From: G958295645 sp965242735
GTDB taxonomy: Bacteria; Gemmatimonadota; Gemmatimonadetes; Longimicrobiales; Gaopeijiaceae
Reading direction: 5' to 3'
Assembly (NCBI GenBank): GCA_965242735.1
Contig: OZ251497.1
Coordinates: 806,001-870,000, forward strand
Length of the DNA: 64,000 nucleotides
Each line of letters opens with the position of its first letter. Position 1 is the stretch's first letter. Below, piece by piece: positions 33,117 to 41,675 of this stretch. Under the pieces are notes generated by a model. The model searched no databases. It was not told the DNA's origin and worked only from the letters and a program-made list of their open reading frames with translations. The translations under genes and the position numbers were made by a program.

Positions 33117-33994
33117 GCCTCCGAGGCGCCCAGCATCCCCGTCAGAGGCGACGAAGGCGCCGCGATCTCCTTGGACGCCATTCGTCCCGCCAAAAAGGCC
33201 GCCCTTCCTGCCCGAACCGCCCACTTCATCGCCTTGGCCATGCGCACGGGATCGGACGCGGCGGCGATGGCCGTGTTCATGAGCACGCCGTCCACGCCCT
33301 GTTCCATGGTGACGCAGGCGTCCGACGCCGTGCCGACGCCCGCGTCCACGATGACGGGCACCGTCAGGCGGCGCTTGATCTCGCGGACGTAGTAGGGGTT
33401 CACGAGGCCCAGACCGCTTCCGATCGGGCTGGCCAACGGCATGACGGCGGCGCAGCCGGCGTCTTCCAGGCGCAGGGCGGTGACGAGGTCGTCGTTGGTG
33501 TAGGCGAGGACGCAGAATCCGTCCTCCACCAGTTCGGTCGCCGCTGCGAGCGTGGCCGCCACGTCGGGCAGAAGCGTGCGCCGGTCGCCGATGACCTCGA
33601 GCTTGACCCAGTCTCGGAGCCCGGCGGCGCGGCCCAAGCGGGCGTAGCGCACCGCGTCTTCGGCGGTGAAGCAGCCCGCGGTGTTGGGCAGCAGGAAGAA
33701 TTCGTCGGGGCCGAGGTGATGCAGAATGCCGTCCTCCTCCCGGCGCGCCAGGTCGACGCGGCGGACGGCCACGGTGACCATCTCCGCCCCGCTGGCCCTC
33801 GCGGCGGCCACCATCTGCTCGCCCGTCCGGTACTTGCCGGTGCCCACGATCAGCCGCGACTCGAAGCGCCGGCCGCCGATCTCCAGGCCCCCGCCGCCCG
33901 GTCCGGAGTTCCTGGCCGCCGGTCCGGAGTCCTTGCCCGCGGGCCCGGAGTTCCTAGCCGCCGGTCCGGAGTCCCCGCCCGCCGGCCCGCTCAT
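33113..33994 (-). CDS. thiG: Thiazole synthase ThiG
   Basis: 293 residues. After a repetitive N-terminal tail, the TIM-barrel core shows RLIVGTGKY, NTAGC, VKLEVIGD (Schiff-base Lys), MPLASPIGSGLG and VIVDAGVGTASDA. ThiG condenses the ThiS thiocarboxylate, deoxyxylulose phosphate and dehydroglycine (or glycine imine) into the thiazole phosphate of thiamine. ATG 33994 overlaps the thiS stop. The N-terminal ~35 residues are four 7-residue repeats not found in typical ThiG, so the functional start may be lower. Confidence 0.97.
   Translation of the reverse strand: MSGPAGGDSGPAARNSGPAGKDSGPAARNSGPGGGGLEIGGRRFESRLIVGTGKYRTGEQMVAAARASGAEMVTVAVRRVDLARREEDGILHHLGPDEFFLLPNTAGCFTAEDAVRYARLGRAAGLRDWVKLEVIGDRRTLLPDVAATLAAATELVEDGFCVLAYTNDDLVTALRLEDAGCAAVMPLASPIGSGLGLVNPYYVREIKRRLTVPVIVDAGVGTASDACVTMEQGVDGVLMNTAIAAASDPVRMAKAMKWAVRAGRAAFLAGRMASKEIAAPSSPLTGMLGASEA
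33900..33983 (-). repeat. 21-bp tandem repeat, four copies, at the 5' end of thiG
   Basis: Units at 33900, 33921, 33942 and 33963 (plus strand GGYCCGGAGTYCC...), exactly 21 bp each, alternating between two subtypes. On the minus strand they encode GPAGGDS, GPAARNS, GPAGKDS and GPAARNS. Confidence 0.95.
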
Positions 33995-34191
33995 CCGCCG
34001 CCCACGAAGTGCACGAGCTCGATGCGGTCGCCTTCCTTCAGCGGCGTCGACGAAAGCGCGTCCCGAGCGAGGATTTCTCGATTGCGCTCCACGACGACCG
34101 CGCCCGGATTCAGCGACAGGTCGGCCAGCAGGTCCGCCGCGCTCGCCCCCACCGGCACGGCGCGCTCGTCTCCGTTGACGACGATGGACAC
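33991..34191 (-). CDS. thiS: Sulfur carrier protein ThiS
   Basis: 66 residues from GTG 34191. Ubiquitin-like fold: SIVVNGDERAVP at the start, VERNREILAR in the middle and a C-terminal GG (here ...HFVGGG) that is adenylated and thiocarboxylated. It delivers sulfur to ThiG, encoded directly downstream with an ATGA overlap. The adenylating enzyme (ThiF or MoeB) is not in the window. Confidence 0.95.
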   Translation of the reverse strand: MSIVVNGDERAVPVGASAADLLADLSLNPGAVVVERNREILARDALSSTPLKEGDRIELVHFVGGG

Positions 34192-34252
34192 GGCGGCTCC
34201 CTCCGTCTGCTCGCTCAACCTCGGCCTCTCCGTCGGAAGACTTGGGGCGGCC

Positions 34253-34948
34253 TCATGCTTCTCCCAACGCGTCAAGATACCGAATCGCCGCTTTCGAGGG
34301 ATGCTTCGCGGACCAGACGCCGCTGCGGACCACGACGCCCCACGCGCCCGCCGAAAGAGCAGCCGCAACCCTTTCCGGAGTCACGCCGCCGATGGCCAGC
34401 GCCGGAACCCGCGCGTGCCCGGCGACCTGCGCCAAGGCCTCCGTGCCGACGGCGGCGCGCCCCGGATGCGACGGCGTGGGCCAGACCGCGCCCAACACCA
34501 AGTAGTCGGTTGCGGCTGCCCAGGTCTCCGAGGCCTGCCGAGGAGAATGAATGGACCGCCCGACGAGAAAACGGCGTCCTGGGCGGTGGCTCCGTCCGAG
34601 ATCGTCGACCAGGGCCTTCGCGTCCGTCACGGGCATCGAGTCTTCTCGCAAGTGCACGCCGTGCGCGCCCGCGGCGAGCGCCACGTCCAGCCGGTCGCTG
34701 ACGAGCACGCATGCGCCGCCCGCCTCCGCCAGCCGGCGGGCCACGTCGTGGATCCGCTTGGCCGTCGAAGCGCGGGCCCGCAGCTGAATCGCGAGCGCGG
34801 GTCCGCATGCTTCGGCCAGCTCCAGCAGCCGGCGCTCCCCATCCTCCGTCGCCACGACGTCGTCGCCGGCGATCACGTGAAGCCGGGGGACGGGAGGGTC
34901 CACGGGCCGCCGGCTGCGCGAGCCCTGGGCCGCCGCGCGAGGGTCCAC
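34253..34948 (-). CDS. thiE: Thiamine phosphate synthase / TenI-like protein
   Basis: 231 residues from GTG 34948; a second GTG at 34903 is equally plausible. TIM-barrel of the ThiE/TenI superfamily: RLHVIAGDD, LAIQLRARAST (QLR), GAHGVHLRED, LGAVWPTPSHPG and ALAIGGVTPERV. ThiE joins thiazole phosphate and HMP pyrophosphate to give thiamine phosphate; TenI-type paralogues aromatise the thiazole. Position directly before thiS-thiG supports a thiamine role either way. Both possible start codons sit in copies of the same direct repeat. Confidence 0.85.
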   Translation of the reverse strand: MDPRAAAQGSRSRRPVDPPVPRLHVIAGDDVVATEDGERRLLELAEACGPALAIQLRARASTAKRIHDVARRLAEAGGACVLVSDRLDVALAAGAHGVHLREDSMPVTDAKALVDDLGRSHRPGRRFLVGRSIHSPRQASETWAAATDYLVLGAVWPTPSHPGRAAVGTEALAQVAGHARVPALAIGGVTPERVAAALSAGAWGVVVRSGVWSAKHPSKAAIRYLDALGEA

Positions 34949-34958
34949 GGGCCGCCGG
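34894..34958. repeat. 20-base direct repeat spaced 45 bp at the thiE start
   Basis: GAGGGTCCACGGGCCGCCGG occurs at 34894-34913 and 34939-34958, a 45-bp (15-codon) spacing. Each copy includes a candidate GTG start (minus strand, reading VDP) for thiE. Confidence 0.85.
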
Positions 34959-34970
34959 GCTTCCTTGTCC

Positions 34971-35906
34971 CTACTCGAACCGGTCGCCGGGACGAACGCC
35001 GCGTCCGGCGATCCAGGCCGGTGCGGGCATCCGGCGCTTGCCGGGCGGTTGGACCTCGTCCAGGCGGACGGCGCCGTCGCCCGCTGCGACGATCAGGGGC
35101 TCCCGGGGGTTCGCGCGCAGGACCGCGCCCGGGTGTCCGCTGCCCTCGGCTACGCAGGGCCGGAACACCTTGACCGGCGCGGCGCGCAGCAGCGTCCAGG
35201 CGCCCGGGGCGGCGTCCATCGCCCGCACGAGGTTCGCCACGTCCCGGGCGCCGCGCCGCCAGTCCACGCGCGACGACAGGCGGGTCAGCTTGGGCGCGAA
35301 GGTGGCGGCGGCCTCGTCCTGCTCGACCTCTTCGGGCTCGCCGTCGGCGATCCGAGCCAGGGCGCTGGTAAGAAGCCGCGCGCCCCTCTTCGCCAGCCGG
35401 GCGGAGAGCGCGGCCCCCGTGTCGGAATCGAGGATTTCGGCGGACTCCTGGGCCACGACGGGCCCGGCGTCCATCTGCTCGACCATGCGAATCACGGAGA
35501 CGCCCGACTGGGAATGACCCCTCGCGATGGCCCAAGGGATGGGCGCGGCGCCCCGCAGCGCCGGGAGGAGGGAGGCGTGCAGATTGAAGGAACCCAGGCG
35601 CGGGAGATCGAGGAGTTCCGCGGAGAGGATGCGGCCGTAGGCGACGACGACCGAGACGTCGGGCGCCAAGCGCTTGACTTCGTCCAGGAAGCCGGGAGCA
35701 TCGAGCGTCTCGGGCTCCAGGACCCGCGTCCCGGCGCGAATTGCGCACTGGGCGGCGGGCGAACGTCGGACGCGCCGGCCACGCCCGCTGGGCCGCGGCG
35801 GTTGGGTGACCACGCCCACGACCTCGCAGCCGCCGGGGCGGTCGCTTAGGAGGGTCTCCAGGGAGGGCAACGCGAATTCCGGCGTGCCCCAGAACAGCGT
35901 TCTCAC
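34971..35906 (-). CDS. fmt: Methionyl-tRNA formyltransferase
   Basis: 311 residues from GTG 35906. Motifs: LFWGTPEFALPSLE, the folate and catalytic region FNLHASLLPALRGAAPI (Asn and His present), and MDAGPVVAQ, followed by the C-terminal tRNA-binding OB-like domain (SRVDWRRGARDVANLVRA). It formylates initiator Met-tRNA. def lies 25 bp upstream, the classic def-fmt pair, so addition and removal of the formyl group are encoded together. Confidence 0.97.
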   Translation of the reverse strand: MRTLFWGTPEFALPSLETLLSDRPGGCEVVGVVTQPPRPSGRGRRVRRSPAAQCAIRAGTRVLEPETLDAPGFLDEVKRLAPDVSVVVAYGRILSAELLDLPRLGSFNLHASLLPALRGAAPIPWAIARGHSQSGVSVIRMVEQMDAGPVVAQESAEILDSDTGAALSARLAKRGARLLTSALARIADGEPEEVEQDEAAATFAPKLTRLSSRVDWRRGARDVANLVRAMDAAPGAWTLLRAAPVKVFRPCVAEGSGHPGAVLRANPREPLIVAAGDGAVRLDEVQPPGKRRMPAPAWIAGRGVRPGDRFE

Positions 35907-35931
35907 GGCCGTCGGCGCGCCTGCCGCTCGC

Positions 35932-36450
35932 TCACGTCGCCGAAGCGCCGGCTTGGGCCTTTCTCCACTTCTTGAGCGCCATGGATCGCTTGAACGCCGA
36001 GACGCGATCGATGAAGAGGACGCCGTCCAAGTGGTCGATCTCGTGCTGGAGGACGCGCGCCAAGAGTCCGTCGGCCTCGATGCGGACTTCCTGCCCGTCC
36101 GGCGACAAGGCGGAGACTTCCACCGAAAGAGGGCGCTCCACCGACTCCTCGATGCCGGGGATGCTCAAGCAGCCCTCGACTTCCTTGCCGGTCTTGCGGC
36201 TGGCCCGCTTCACTTCGGGATTGACCAGCGCCCACCGCTGTCCGCCGAGCTCCTGGCCCGAGACGTCCGCCACCAGGACGCGCCGGGAGACGCCCACCTG
36301 CGGCGCGGCCAGTCCCACGCCATCGGCGGCGTGCATCGTCTCGAACATGTCCTCCACCAAGCGGCGCACTTCGCCGTCGATCTCGCGGACGGGCGCGGCC
36401 TTCTGCCGCAACGCCGGGGCGCCCAGCGTCCGGATGGCGAGAACGGTCAC
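35932..36450 (-). CDS. def: Peptide deformylase
   Basis: 172 residues from GTG 36450, overlapping the yajC stop (GTGA). The three family motifs are intact: GVGLAAPQVG, EGCLSIPG and QHEIDHLDG; the Cys and two His bind the catalytic metal. It removes the formyl group from nascent N-terminal methionine. fmt follows. Confidence 0.97.
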   Translation of the reverse strand: MTVLAIRTLGAPALRQKAAPVREIDGEVRRLVEDMFETMHAADGVGLAAPQVGVSRRVLVADVSGQELGGQRWALVNPEVKRASRKTGKEVEGCLSIPGIEESVERPLSVEVSALSPDGQEVRIEADGLLARVLQHEIDHLDGVLFIDRVSAFKRSMALKKWRKAQAGASAT

Positions 36451-36854
36451 TCCCCCGACGCTGTTCCGGCAAAGCCTCCACCGCCGCCGCGGGGCCGCGC
36501 GCGAGGCCGCGCCGAGATCGGCTTGCCGTCGGCGTCGAGTTTGGCCGCCACGTATCCCCGGTCCACGACCAAGCGCGTGTCTTCCGCCGTCTTGACGGTG
36601 AGCTCGCGCTCGGTGGCGTGCACCACCTGGCCCAAGATGCCGCCGTTGGTGAGCACCCGGTCGCCCTTGCCCAGAGCCTGCAGCATCTGCTGGTGCGCCT
36701 TCTTCTCCCGCCGCTGGGGGCGGATGAGGACGAAGTAGAGGATCGCCCCGAGCGCCCCGAACTGGAGCAGAACGATCGACAAGCCGGGGCCGCCCTGCTG
36801 CTGGGCAACAGGGATCGCGGAGGCGGCGGCGAAGAACGACGTCGGCGGGTTCAT
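36447..36854 (-). CDS. yajC: Preprotein translocase subunit YajC
   Basis: 135 residues from ATG 36854. One membrane span (SIVLLQFGALGAILYFVLI) is followed by RPQRREKKAHQQM and KGDRVLTNGGILGQV, the typical YajC signature. YajC is an accessory part of the Sec-DF translocon. The C-terminal Pro/Arg/Gly tail is variable. It is coupled to def. In many bacteria yajC follows tgt directly; here a propeller remnant lies between them. Confidence 0.93.
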   Translation of the reverse strand: MNPPTSFFAAASAIPVAQQQGGPGLSIVLLQFGALGAILYFVLIRPQRREKKAHQQMLQALGKGDRVLTNGGILGQVVHATERELTVKTAEDTRLVVDRGYVAAKLDADGKPISARPRARPRGGGGGFAGTASGE

Positions 36855-36946
36855 GAGACCTCGGTTCGGGCGGTGGGGCGGGACGTGGCCTGGGATCTCG
36901 CGGCCGCAGGCGGCGGTCCGCTCCAGGCTTCGGCTCGCCCAAAACG

Positions 36947-37729
36947 TTAACGCCGCCCGAGGCCGCCCGTGCTGGAGTCCGTCGAAGCCACGGCCACTTC
37001 CAGCTTGGCCACGGCCATCTGCAGCGAGCGGTCGTCCCAATACGACGCCAAGTAATGGCCGTCGGGCGTCGCGCTCCACACGTTGTACGACTTCGCGACG
37101 GGCGTGCGGGCCACGAGGCGTCCGTCCGGCGACACGACGAGCCATTCGCCGCTCGCGCCGCCGTCCTTCGGCCACGCCTTCACGACGTTGAGAACGTTGC
37201 CGTCTTCCATCTCGTGGACGAAGATCGAGCGCGTCCAGCGGGTGGTCACGCTGTAGCCGCCGGGCCGGTACGTCACCGCCCGCTCCCGCTCCGATGCGGA
37301 CACCACGTCTTCGTCCTGGATCAGAAGGCGGGCTCCGCCGCCCATCAAGTCGGAGTAGCGGGTGATCCTGAACGGCGCGTGATCGGACACCCAGAGGCCT
37401 CCGTCGCTGGTCGGCGCGATCGGTCCGCCGGACGTCACGCGAACCGTTTCCCATTGCGGGTGACCGGCGGCCGGATGCCAGCTCTTGACGTGCCACCCGC
37501 GCTTCCTGTCGATCCGGTGAACGGCGTAACGCGCCAAGTCGTGGTCTTCGTACCTGAAGCCCCCGCTGACGACCAGGTCGCCGTCGGGAGTCGCCACCAC
37601 GCCGGCCTGCTCGGAGAAGGCGCCCACCTTCACTTGCCGAACGAACCGCTTGTCCGCCCCGAAGAACAGGAAGCCCCGAGCGTCCGCCACGACAACGCCG
37701 CCGTCCTGGTACGGCACGATCCAAGACAC
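36947..37729 (-). pseudogene. 5'-truncated beta-propeller protein between tgt and yajC
   Basis: The frame reads as a propeller: GGVVVADARGFLFFGADKRF, VVATPDGDLVVSGGFRY, DGGLWVSDHAPFRITRYSD and SATPDGHYLASYWDD. No credible start or signal peptide exists. The sequence opens mid-blade right after the tgt stop, and the only canonical in-frame start near there is GTG 37729 inside a strand. Related full-length proteins, such as that at 26624-27670, carry an N-terminal lipoprotein signal. It is best explained as the remnant of a propeller lipoprotein whose 5' end was lost; a short functional form is less likely. Confidence 0.6.
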
Positions 37730-37788
37730 GCCCTTCAGCTCGCCTGGGCCGTCGGTAGGGCAGTTTTTTACATGCCGCCTCGCGGGCG

Positions 37789-38946
37789 TCAGCCCGGCCG
37801 CTTGCCGGCGTCTCGGGCGCGGAGCGCGTCCAGGCGCTGCCGGGCCCAGGAGGTGAACGTGCCCTCGACCACGCGCGACCGCGCTTCGGCGGCCAGGCGG
37901 ATCAGGAAGCGGAGGTTGTGGATGGAAAGCAGGCGATGGCCGAACCGCTCGCCGGCCACGAGGAGATGGCGCAGGTAGGCGCGGTCGTAGCGGCGGCAGG
38001 CGTGGCAGTCGCAGTCCGGATCGACGGGTCGGCGGTCCAGGCGGAAGCGCGCGCCCTTCAGGTTGATCTGGCCGTCCGAGAAGGTCCACGCCGTGCCGTG
38101 GCGGGCGTTGCGCGTGGGCGCGACGCAATCGAACATGTCGCAGCCACGGGCGACGGCTTCGAGGAGATCGGCGGGGTAGCCGACGCCCATCAGGTAGCGG
38201 GGGAGCGACGACGGCAGTTCGGGATCGAGCGCCTCCAGGACGCGCCACATGGCCTCCTTGGGTTCGCCGACGGAGAGTCCCCCGATGCCGTAGCCGGGCC
38301 AGTCGCCCAGGGCCGCGACTTGGCGGGCGTGCTGGACGCGGAGGTCTGCGTGCACGTTGCCTTGGAGCACGGGAAACAGGAGCTGCGGCGTCCGGGCGGC
38401 GGCTTGCGTGGACTCGAAACGCGCACGGCAGCGCTCCAGCCACGCGAGCGTTCGGCGGTTGGCCGCTTCGGTCTCGGCGCGCGTCGAGCCGCCGGGCGGA
38501 CACTCGTCGAAGGCCATGGTCACGTCGGCTCCCAGCCGGCGCTGGACGTCCACGGCGAATTCCGGCGTGAACTCGTGAAGGCTGCCGTCGATGTGGCTCC
38601 GAAACGACACGCCGCCTTCGTGCACCTGCCGGCTGGCCGCCAGCGAGAAGACCTGATAGCCCCCCGAGTCGGTGAGCACGGGGCCGGGCCAGCGCATGAA
38701 CGCCCGGATTCCGCCCAGGGCCGCCACGGTGTCCGCCCCGGGGCGCAGATGGAGATGGTAGGCGTTGGCCAGCACGATCGACGCGCCGGCGTCGCGGAGC
38801 TCTTCGGGGGACAGGCCCTTGACCGTGCCGGCCGTGCCGACGGGCATGAAGACGGGCGTCTCCACGACGCCGTTCGGAAGGACGAGGCGGCCTGCGCGGG
38901 CGGCGCCGTCCACGGCCTCGAGGCGGAATCCCGGCGCCTGCGTCAC
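37789..38946 (-). CDS. tgt: Queuine tRNA-ribosyltransferase (TGT)
   Basis: 385 residues from GTG 38946, overlapping the queA stop (GTGA). Conserved elements: TPVFMPVGTAGTVKGL, LANAYHLHLRPG, LTDSGGYQVFSLA (nucleophile region), FDECPPG, GGLSVGEPKEAMW, and the C-terminal zinc site CDCHAC...H. TGT exchanges G34 for preQ1 in GUN tRNAs; QueA then builds the epoxyqueuosine ring. Both enzymes are encoded together here. Confidence 0.97.
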   Translation of the reverse strand: MTQAPGFRLEAVDGAARAGRLVLPNGVVETPVFMPVGTAGTVKGLSPEELRDAGASIVLANAYHLHLRPGADTVAALGGIRAFMRWPGPVLTDSGGYQVFSLAASRQVHEGGVSFRSHIDGSLHEFTPEFAVDVQRRLGADVTMAFDECPPGGSTRAETEAANRRTLAWLERCRARFESTQAAARTPQLLFPVLQGNVHADLRVQHARQVAALGDWPGYGIGGLSVGEPKEAMWRVLEALDPELPSSLPRYLMGVGYPADLLEAVARGCDMFDCVAPTRNARHGTAWTFSDGQINLKGARFRLDRRPVDPDCDCHACRRYDRAYLRHLLVAGERFGHRLLSIHNLRFLIRLAAEARSRVVEGTFTSWARQRLDALRARDAGKRPG

Positions 38947-40022
38947 GGCAGGACGGCCATCGCGTCGCCGTAGGAGTAGAAGCGGTAGCCCTCGCGCGCG
39001 GCCTGCGCGTACGCCGTCTCCGCGAGACCGCGGCCCGCGAAGGCCGCCACGAGCATCAGCAGCGTGGAGCGGGGCAAGTGGAAGTTGGTGACGAGGCAGT
39101 CCACGGCTCGAAACTCGTAGGGCGGACGCACGAACAGACGGGTGCGCCCGGCCTCGGCCCGCACCCGCCCGTCGGCGGAGGCCGCCGTCTCCAGCGCCCG
39201 GACCACGGTGGTGCCGACCGCCCACACGCGCCCGCCCCGCTCGCGGCAGCGCCGGTGCGCGCGGGCCAGCGTCTCGGACACCCAGTAGGGCTCGGCGTGC
39301 ATTTCGTGTTCGTCCGGGCCTCCCTCGCCCACAGGCCGGAACGTGCCGGGTCCGACGTGCAGCGTGAGGGTCTCGCAGGCCGCGCCGCGCGCCTCGGCTT
39401 CGGCCAGGAGCCGCCGGGTGAAGTGGAGCCCGGCCGTGGGCGCGGCCACGGACCCGGGCCGGCTTGCGTAGACGGTCTGGTAGCGTTCGCGGTCCATGGG
39501 CTCGTCGTCTCGGCCCAAGTAGGGCGGCAGAGGAACGCGGCCGAAGCGTTCCAGGGCCGCCGCGACGGGCAAGCGGGTCTCCAGCCGCACGGTGCGGCCC
39601 CCGCCCGGTCCCGGTCCGACGATCGAGACGGACAGCTCCGGCGAAACGCGGACTTGCCGGCCCGGCTTGAGCTTGGCGCCCGGCCGGACCAGCGCCTCCC
39701 AGTCGCGCCCGTCCAGGCCCGCCAGCGGCCGGACCAGCAGCACTTCGGCCCGCGCGCCCGACGGCTTGCGCCCGACGAGCCGGGCCGGCAGGACCTTGGT
39801 GTCGTTCAGGACGAGCAGGTCGCCCGGGTCCAGCATGCCGGGCAGGTCGCAAAAGCGCAGGTGCCGCACGGCGCCCGACGACCGGCTGGCCGCCAGCAGC
39901 CGCGACCGGCTTCGGTCCGCCGCCGGGCGGCGCGCCACGCGACCGGAGGGCAGCTCGTAGCCGAAGTCCGCGTCGAAGACGATCTCGGCGGTTTCGGCGG
40001 TCGCGGCGCCCGTTGCGGTCAC
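38943..40022 (-). CDS. queA: S-adenosylmethionine:tRNA ribosyltransferase-isomerase QueA
   Basis: 359 residues from GTG 40022, overlapping the ruvB 3' end. Motifs: LLVLNDTKVLPARL, YQTVYASRPGSVAAPTAGLHF, LTLHVGPGTFRPV, and TNFHLPRSTLLMLV near the end. QueA transfers and rearranges the ribosyl moiety of SAM onto preQ1-tRNA. An N-terminal extension of ~15 residues is low-complexity. Confidence 0.97.
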   Translation of the reverse strand: MTATGAATAETAEIVFDADFGYELPSGRVARRPAADRSRSRLLAASRSSGAVRHLRFCDLPGMLDPGDLLVLNDTKVLPARLVGRKPSGARAEVLLVRPLAGLDGRDWEALVRPGAKLKPGRQVRVSPELSVSIVGPGPGGGRTVRLETRLPVAAALERFGRVPLPPYLGRDDEPMDRERYQTVYASRPGSVAAPTAGLHFTRRLLAEAEARGAACETLTLHVGPGTFRPVGEGGPDEHEMHAEPYWVSETLARAHRRCRERGGRVWAVGTTVVRALETAASADGRVRAEAGRTRLFVRPPYEFRAVDCLVTNFHLPRSTLLMLVAAFAGRGLAETAYAQAAREGYRFYSYGDAMAVLP

Positions 40023-41083
40023 GCCGGCGAGAACAGGCCGCTCTGGTCTTCCGCCCCGGCGGTCCCGCGCGGCGGCGCGCGTCCCAGTCGCTCGTACGCG
40101 CGGACCGTGGCCGTCCGTCCCCTCGGGCCGCGCATGAGGAACCCGTTCTGGATGAGGAACGGCTCGTGCACTTCCTCGATGGTCCCGGCGTCCTCGCCCA
40201 GCGCCACGGCCAGCGAATTCAGTCCCACCGGTCCGCCGCCGAACTTGTCCACGATCGTCTCCAGGATGCGCATGTCCATGCCGTCGAGCCCGTGCTCGTC
40301 CACGCCGAGCATCTCCAGCGCGGCCGCCGCGACCTCGGCGTCCAGCACGCCGTCGGCCCGCACCTGCGCGAAGTCCCGCACCCGGCGCAGCAGCCGGTTG
40401 GCCACCCGAGGCGTGCCGCGCGCCCGCCGGGCCAGCTCCGTCGCCCCTTCGCTCGTCGTCTCCAGCCCCAGGACGCCGGCGCTGCGCTCGACGATGGCGG
40501 CCAGGTCCTCGGGCGGATAGAAGTCCAGGCGCTCGACGATGACGAAGCGGGCGCGCATCGGGGCGGTCAGCAGGCCGAAGCGCGTGGTGGCGGCGACCAG
40601 CGTGAAGGGCTCCACCGCCATCGTCATGGTCTGGGCCCGCGGGCCTTCGGACAGGCGCACTTCGACGCGGAAGTCCTCCATGGCGGGGTAGAGGAATTCC
40701 TCGATGACGGGACGCAGGCGGTGGACTTCGTCGATGAGCAGGACGTCGCCCTTCTCGAGGTTCGTCAGCGCGCCCACCAGGTCGGCCGCCTTCTCCAGGA
40801 CCGGGCCGGACGTGGTCTTGACGCTCACGCCCATTTCGCGCGCCAGCAGGGCCGCCAGGGTCGTCTTGCCCAAGCCCGGAGGCCCGTGAAAGAGCAGGTG
40901 GTCCAGCGGCTCTCCGCGCCGCTTCGCCGCTTCGATGGCGATTTGGAGCGACTCCTTGACCGCGGGCTGCCCCACGAAGTCGGCGAGCCGGTCCGGCCGC
41001 AGCGAGAGTTCCGAGCGCGATTCGTCGGGCAGCACGCGGGGCGTCGTGACCTCCAGGCGCCCGCCCGTCCGCTCAATCGGCAC
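40019..41083 (-). CDS. ruvB: Holliday junction branch migration ATPase RuvB
   Basis: 354 residues. Opening LRPDRLADFVGQPAVKESL, Walker A GPPGLGKTTLA, Walker B LLIDEVHRL, sensor ATTRFGLLTAPMRARF, and a C-terminal winged helix (EPFLIQNGFLMRGPRGR). RuvB hexamers drive branch migration with RuvA. Its start overlaps ruvA by 11 bp; its end overlaps queA by 4 bp. Confidence 0.98.
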   Translation of the reverse strand: MPIERTGGRLEVTTPRVLPDESRSELSLRPDRLADFVGQPAVKESLQIAIEAAKRRGEPLDHLLFHGPPGLGKTTLAALLAREMGVSVKTTSGPVLEKAADLVGALTNLEKGDVLLIDEVHRLRPVIEEFLYPAMEDFRVEVRLSEGPRAQTMTMAVEPFTLVAATTRFGLLTAPMRARFVIVERLDFYPPEDLAAIVERSAGVLGLETTSEGATELARRARGTPRVANRLLRRVRDFAQVRADGVLDAEVAAAALEMLGVDEHGLDGMDMRILETIVDKFGGGPVGLNSLAVALGEDAGTIEEVHEPFLIQNGFLMRGPRGRTATVRAYERLGRAPPRGTAGAEDQSGLFSPA

Positions 41084-41675
41084 CGGTCCTCCGCGCCAGC
41101 ACGCGCCGCACGACGTCCTCGGCGCCCTCGGGATCGTCGCCGGCCGCGGCCATGGCGTCGCGCACCGCCGCCTCCGCGTCGGCGAACGAATACCCCAGCG
41201 AGACGAGTCCCTTGACCGCTTCCGCCGCCGTCGTCGCCTCCGCCCCCTCGTAGTCGTCCGCGGCCGCCAAGTCCTGCACCTTGTCGCCCAGCTCGAGCAC
41301 GATGCGCTCGGCCGTCTTCTTGCCCACGCCGCCGACCTGCACCAGGGCGCGCACGTCGCCTTCGGCCAGGATGCGCACCAGCCGGCCGGCGTGGTACATG
41401 CTCATCATCGCCAGCCCCAGGCGCGCCCCGATCTTCTGGACCGAGGTCAGGCGCGTGAAGAGCGTCCGCTCGCGATCGTCCAGGAATCCGAACAGCGCAT
41501 GCGCGTCCTCTCGAACCGCGAAGACCGTGAGCAGCTCGATCTCCTCGCCCTCGCCGGGCAGGCGCTGGAAGACCGAGAGCGGCACGTGGACTTCGTAGAC
41601 CAAGCCCGCCCCGGTCAGCACCTCGACGCTTCCAGGCTCGCGGCTGACGACCTGGCCGCGGATGCGGCTGATCAC
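41073..41675 (-). CDS. ruvA: Holliday junction DNA-binding protein RuvA
   Basis: 200 residues from GTG 41675, overlapping the ruvC stop (GTGA). N-terminal OB fold (ISRIRGQVVSREPGSVEVL, YEVHVPLSVFQRLP), helix-hairpin-helix motifs (VQKIGARLGLAMMS, VGGVGKKTAERIVLEL), and a C-terminal domain III with SLGYSFADAEAAVRDA. RuvA tetramers hold the junction open and recruit RuvB. Confidence 0.97.
   Translation of the reverse strand: MISRIRGQVVSREPGSVEVLTGAGLVYEVHVPLSVFQRLPGEGEEIELLTVFAVREDAHALFGFLDDRERTLFTRLTSVQKIGARLGLAMMSMYHAGRLVRILAEGDVRALVQVGGVGKKTAERIVLELGDKVQDLAAADDYEGAEATTAAEAVKGLVSLGYSFADAEAAVRDAMAAAGDDPEGAEDVVRRVLARRTGAD

Noticed and set aside
37720..37789. Intrinsic terminator near the TTTTTT run after tgt
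   Set aside because: The run is T on the plus strand, so it is A-rich in the tgt transcript and cannot serve as its U-tract.
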